Position numbers and translations under genes: made by a program | The notes under the pieces: model-generated | Databases searched by the model: none | Told to the model about the DNA's origin: nothing | What the model saw: the letters and a program-made list of their open reading frames with translations, nothing else | Shown here: positions 55,316 through 56,710 of the stretch, piece after piece | Layout: each line of letters begins with the position of its first letter | Position numbering within the stretch: position 1 is the first letter of the stretch | IMG/VR virus record: IMGVR_UViG_3300019763_000011 | Span: 1-56,710 of that record | Length of the DNA stretch: 56,710 nt | DNA from: a virus | Direction: 5' to 3' (one strand)

Positions 55316-56052
55316 GATTAGAATCGTATATAGATAGTAGTGATATAACATATGAACAGTATGTATCAGGTATTGACTCATATTTCTCAGTGGATGAGGG
55401 TTTCAAAGAGGTCAAGGATAAGTCGGTTGCATTTGTTAAGAGACAATTGAAGATGGCATCAGATGAATTTGATAAGATATCACATGAACTAGGGTTGTCA
55501 TTGATTCAGATATCACATGCATTAACGGAAAAGAATGTGTTCAAGTTACTGAAATCAATAGGGTTTTCTTTCGTGAAACTTTTATCATCATTAAATGGAT
55601 TATCAGGTATAGTTCGTCAAGGTCTGTTTGATGCATTTGAAGAATTATCCAAAACACAACTATGGATGAAGTTCAAGTCTGGTGTTGCTGCATGGGATGA
55701 TATACTTGACCGATATCCAGTGATGAAAAAAGTAACTGGTGTGTTAGTCGCAGGTCTTTTGTTTTTCATGTGGACACAAATGACATTCATTGGAAATCTT
55801 GACTATGATTTTGATTTCACCTCAATTGCGTTGGCATTGAAAGGGAAATACTCACTGGAACAAATATTTGGTGGTCCTGAAGGTGCAATGTTATTGACAC
55901 TGTTCGCTAGTGGATCATTAATTAGTGTTGCTTGGTTGGGTGAAACTGTATACAACCTGATCTTGGCATTGGTTTACACAGGTTCCAAGAAATTGTCAAC
56001 TGTTGACCATAAGGTGGTTAACATAATCAAATCAAAAATGGTATTCGAATGA
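55312..56052 (+). CDS. Leader-like membrane protein (246 aa), candidate packaged protein
   Basis: Begins MRLESYIDSSDITYEQYV, which fits the first half of the leader but lacks the x-E cut residue at position 9; a later VDEGF is possible. Amphipathic helices are followed by two hydrophobic segments (MKKVTGVLVAGLLFFMWTQM; LLTLFASGSLISVAWLGETV). It may be an injected membrane protein; no family is recognised. Overlaps both neighbours. Confidence 0.55.
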   Translation: MRLESYIDSSDITYEQYVSGIDSYFSVDEGFKEVKDKSVAFVKRQLKMASDEFDKISHELGLSLIQISHALTEKNVFKLLKSIGFSFVKLLSSLNGLSGIVRQGLFDAFEELSKTQLWMKFKSGVAAWDDILDRYPVMKKVTGVLVAGLLFFMWTQMTFIGNLDYDFDFTSIALALKGKYSLEQIFGGPEGAMLLTLFASGSLISVAWLGETVYNLILALVYTGSKKLSTVDHKVVNIIKSKMVFE

Positions 56053-56710
56053 GATTAGAACAGTATATTATCAACGAGAGTTCAAGATCAAAACCTTTGG
56101 ACAAAGAAACGTTCGAAGAATTGTTGAGAACTGATTATAGTGATGCTGCTAAGGCATTAGTCAAAAATGCCAGTAGTAGATTGTATCGTGGTAACTATGA
56201 TCTTGCAAGATATGCCTTAACCGACCCTACCAAGGGAAGGTTACGGAGATCATCTAACACATCAAATGAGTATACTCTGTTTATGGATAACAACAAGATA
56301 TGGAATGAGTATCCTAATCGTGGTCGTTCCATTATATGTTCAACCGATATGTTATCATCAGAACAGTATGGTGATAATGGGTTGGTTATCCCAATGAATG
56401 GCACACTACTTGGTCAATGTAATGAGTTTGATTTGTGGTCATCATTCAAAGTATTGGAGAAATCACTTGATGTCGAGGATATGGATGATTTTAATCACAC
56501 GTTACGTTTTCTAATTGGTGTAGGAAATGATACTAATTGGCGTACGTTACGTAAATCATTTACAACATTTGACAAGAAGCTAAAAGAGGGTGGTTGGGAA
56601 TCGATATACAATGATATCATTACCAAGACTAAATATCAAAAGGAATATGCTCGTGAACTGGTTAGTAGGTGGGAGAAAATATGGAAGGGTTCTATGATGA
56701 AGACAATGGA
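56049..56710 (+). CDS. ADP-ribosyltransferase-like protein, clade B, cut by the window end
   Basis: Starts at 56049 in an overlap with the preceding stop (ATGA) and stays open to the window edge (about 220 codons). Leader MRLEQYIINESSRSK; blocks SRLYRGNYD, SSNTSNEYTLFMDNNKIW, RSIICSTDMLSSEQYG and LVIPMNGTLLGQC. The Glu motif expected near the C-terminus lies beyond the window. Close paralogue of the gene at 53890. Confidence 0.65.
   Translation, partial: MRLEQYIINESSRSKPLDKETFEELLRTDYSDAAKALVKNASSRLYRGNYDLARYALTDPTKGRLRRSSNTSNEYTLFMDNNKIWNEYPNRGRSIICSTDMLSSEQYGDNGLVIPMNGTLLGQCNEFDLWSSFKVLEKSLDVEDMDDFNHTLRFLIGVGNDTNWRTLRKSFTTFDKKLKEGGWESIYNDIITKTKYQKEYARELVSRWEKIWKGSMMKTM

Overview
The window is about 57 kb of AT-rich DNA (roughly one third G+C by eye) from the genome of a large, virulent T4-type tailed phage of a Gram-negative host. 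The support is a T4 gp4-like head-completion nuclease, long repetitive tail-fibre genes, an Rnl2-type RNA ligase, a GroES co-chaperonin, a CCA-adding enzyme, free-standing homing endonucleases of the HNH and GIY-YIG types, an LpxC homologue (a lipid A enzyme, hence a Gram-negative host), tightly overlapping genes on both strands, and TATAAATA late-promoter motifs in front of virion genes. I see no integrase, repressor or tRNA gene. Both window edges cut a gene.

Layout. 1-8.9 kb (minus): an adhesion module with two giant repeat-rich fibre genes around a beta-propeller protein. 8.9-13.7 kb (minus): a PAS-GAF sensor with a membrane partner, a structural-type gene split by an HNH homing endonuclease, the gp4-like gene, groES and small genes. 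13.7-21.5 kb (plus): virion-type proteins, cca, and a first group of proteins beginning with a short leader of the form M-[KR]-[LF]-x-x-[YF]-[IL]-x-E (HAD phosphatase, P-loop kinase, ADP-ribosyltransferase). 21.5-38.4 kb: many small early genes in blocks behind TTGAC(A/T)-N16-18-TATAAT-like promoters, with lpxC and the RNA ligase. 38.4-42 kb: two long non-coding stretches around a GIY-YIG gene, rich in repeats, a possible origin region. 42-47.4 kb (minus): a tandem array of small paralogues. 47.4-56.7 kb: a second group of leader-bearing proteins dominated by ADP-ribosyltransferase-like paralogues, with a papain-like protease and an isochorismatase-like protein.

Two systems stand out. First, thirty small, mostly unrelated early proteins end in one C-terminal tail, acidic-acidic-x-L-F-x-[V/I/L] (for example NDLFEV, EDLFIL). 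Some of its codons double as the ribosome binding site of the next gene, but the tail is kept, with other codons, where no gene follows, so it is probably a docking peptide for a common partner; the T4-type sliding clamp is my leading but unproven candidate. Second, the N-terminal leaders look like T4 capsid-targeting sequences cut by the head protease, and several of these genes follow late-promoter motifs. This predicts an arsenal of proteins packaged in the head and injected with the DNA, including eight ADP-ribosyltransferase-like enzymes.

Other notable items are a phage LpxC with its catalytic residues intact but no C-terminal FtsH degradation tail, a second shared C-terminal motif (acidic run plus L-x-R-[LM]-G) on four early proteins, and a gene whose diverged 5' end is present twice, on either side of a homing endonuclease. 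All functional statements are from reading the sequence; no searches were run.
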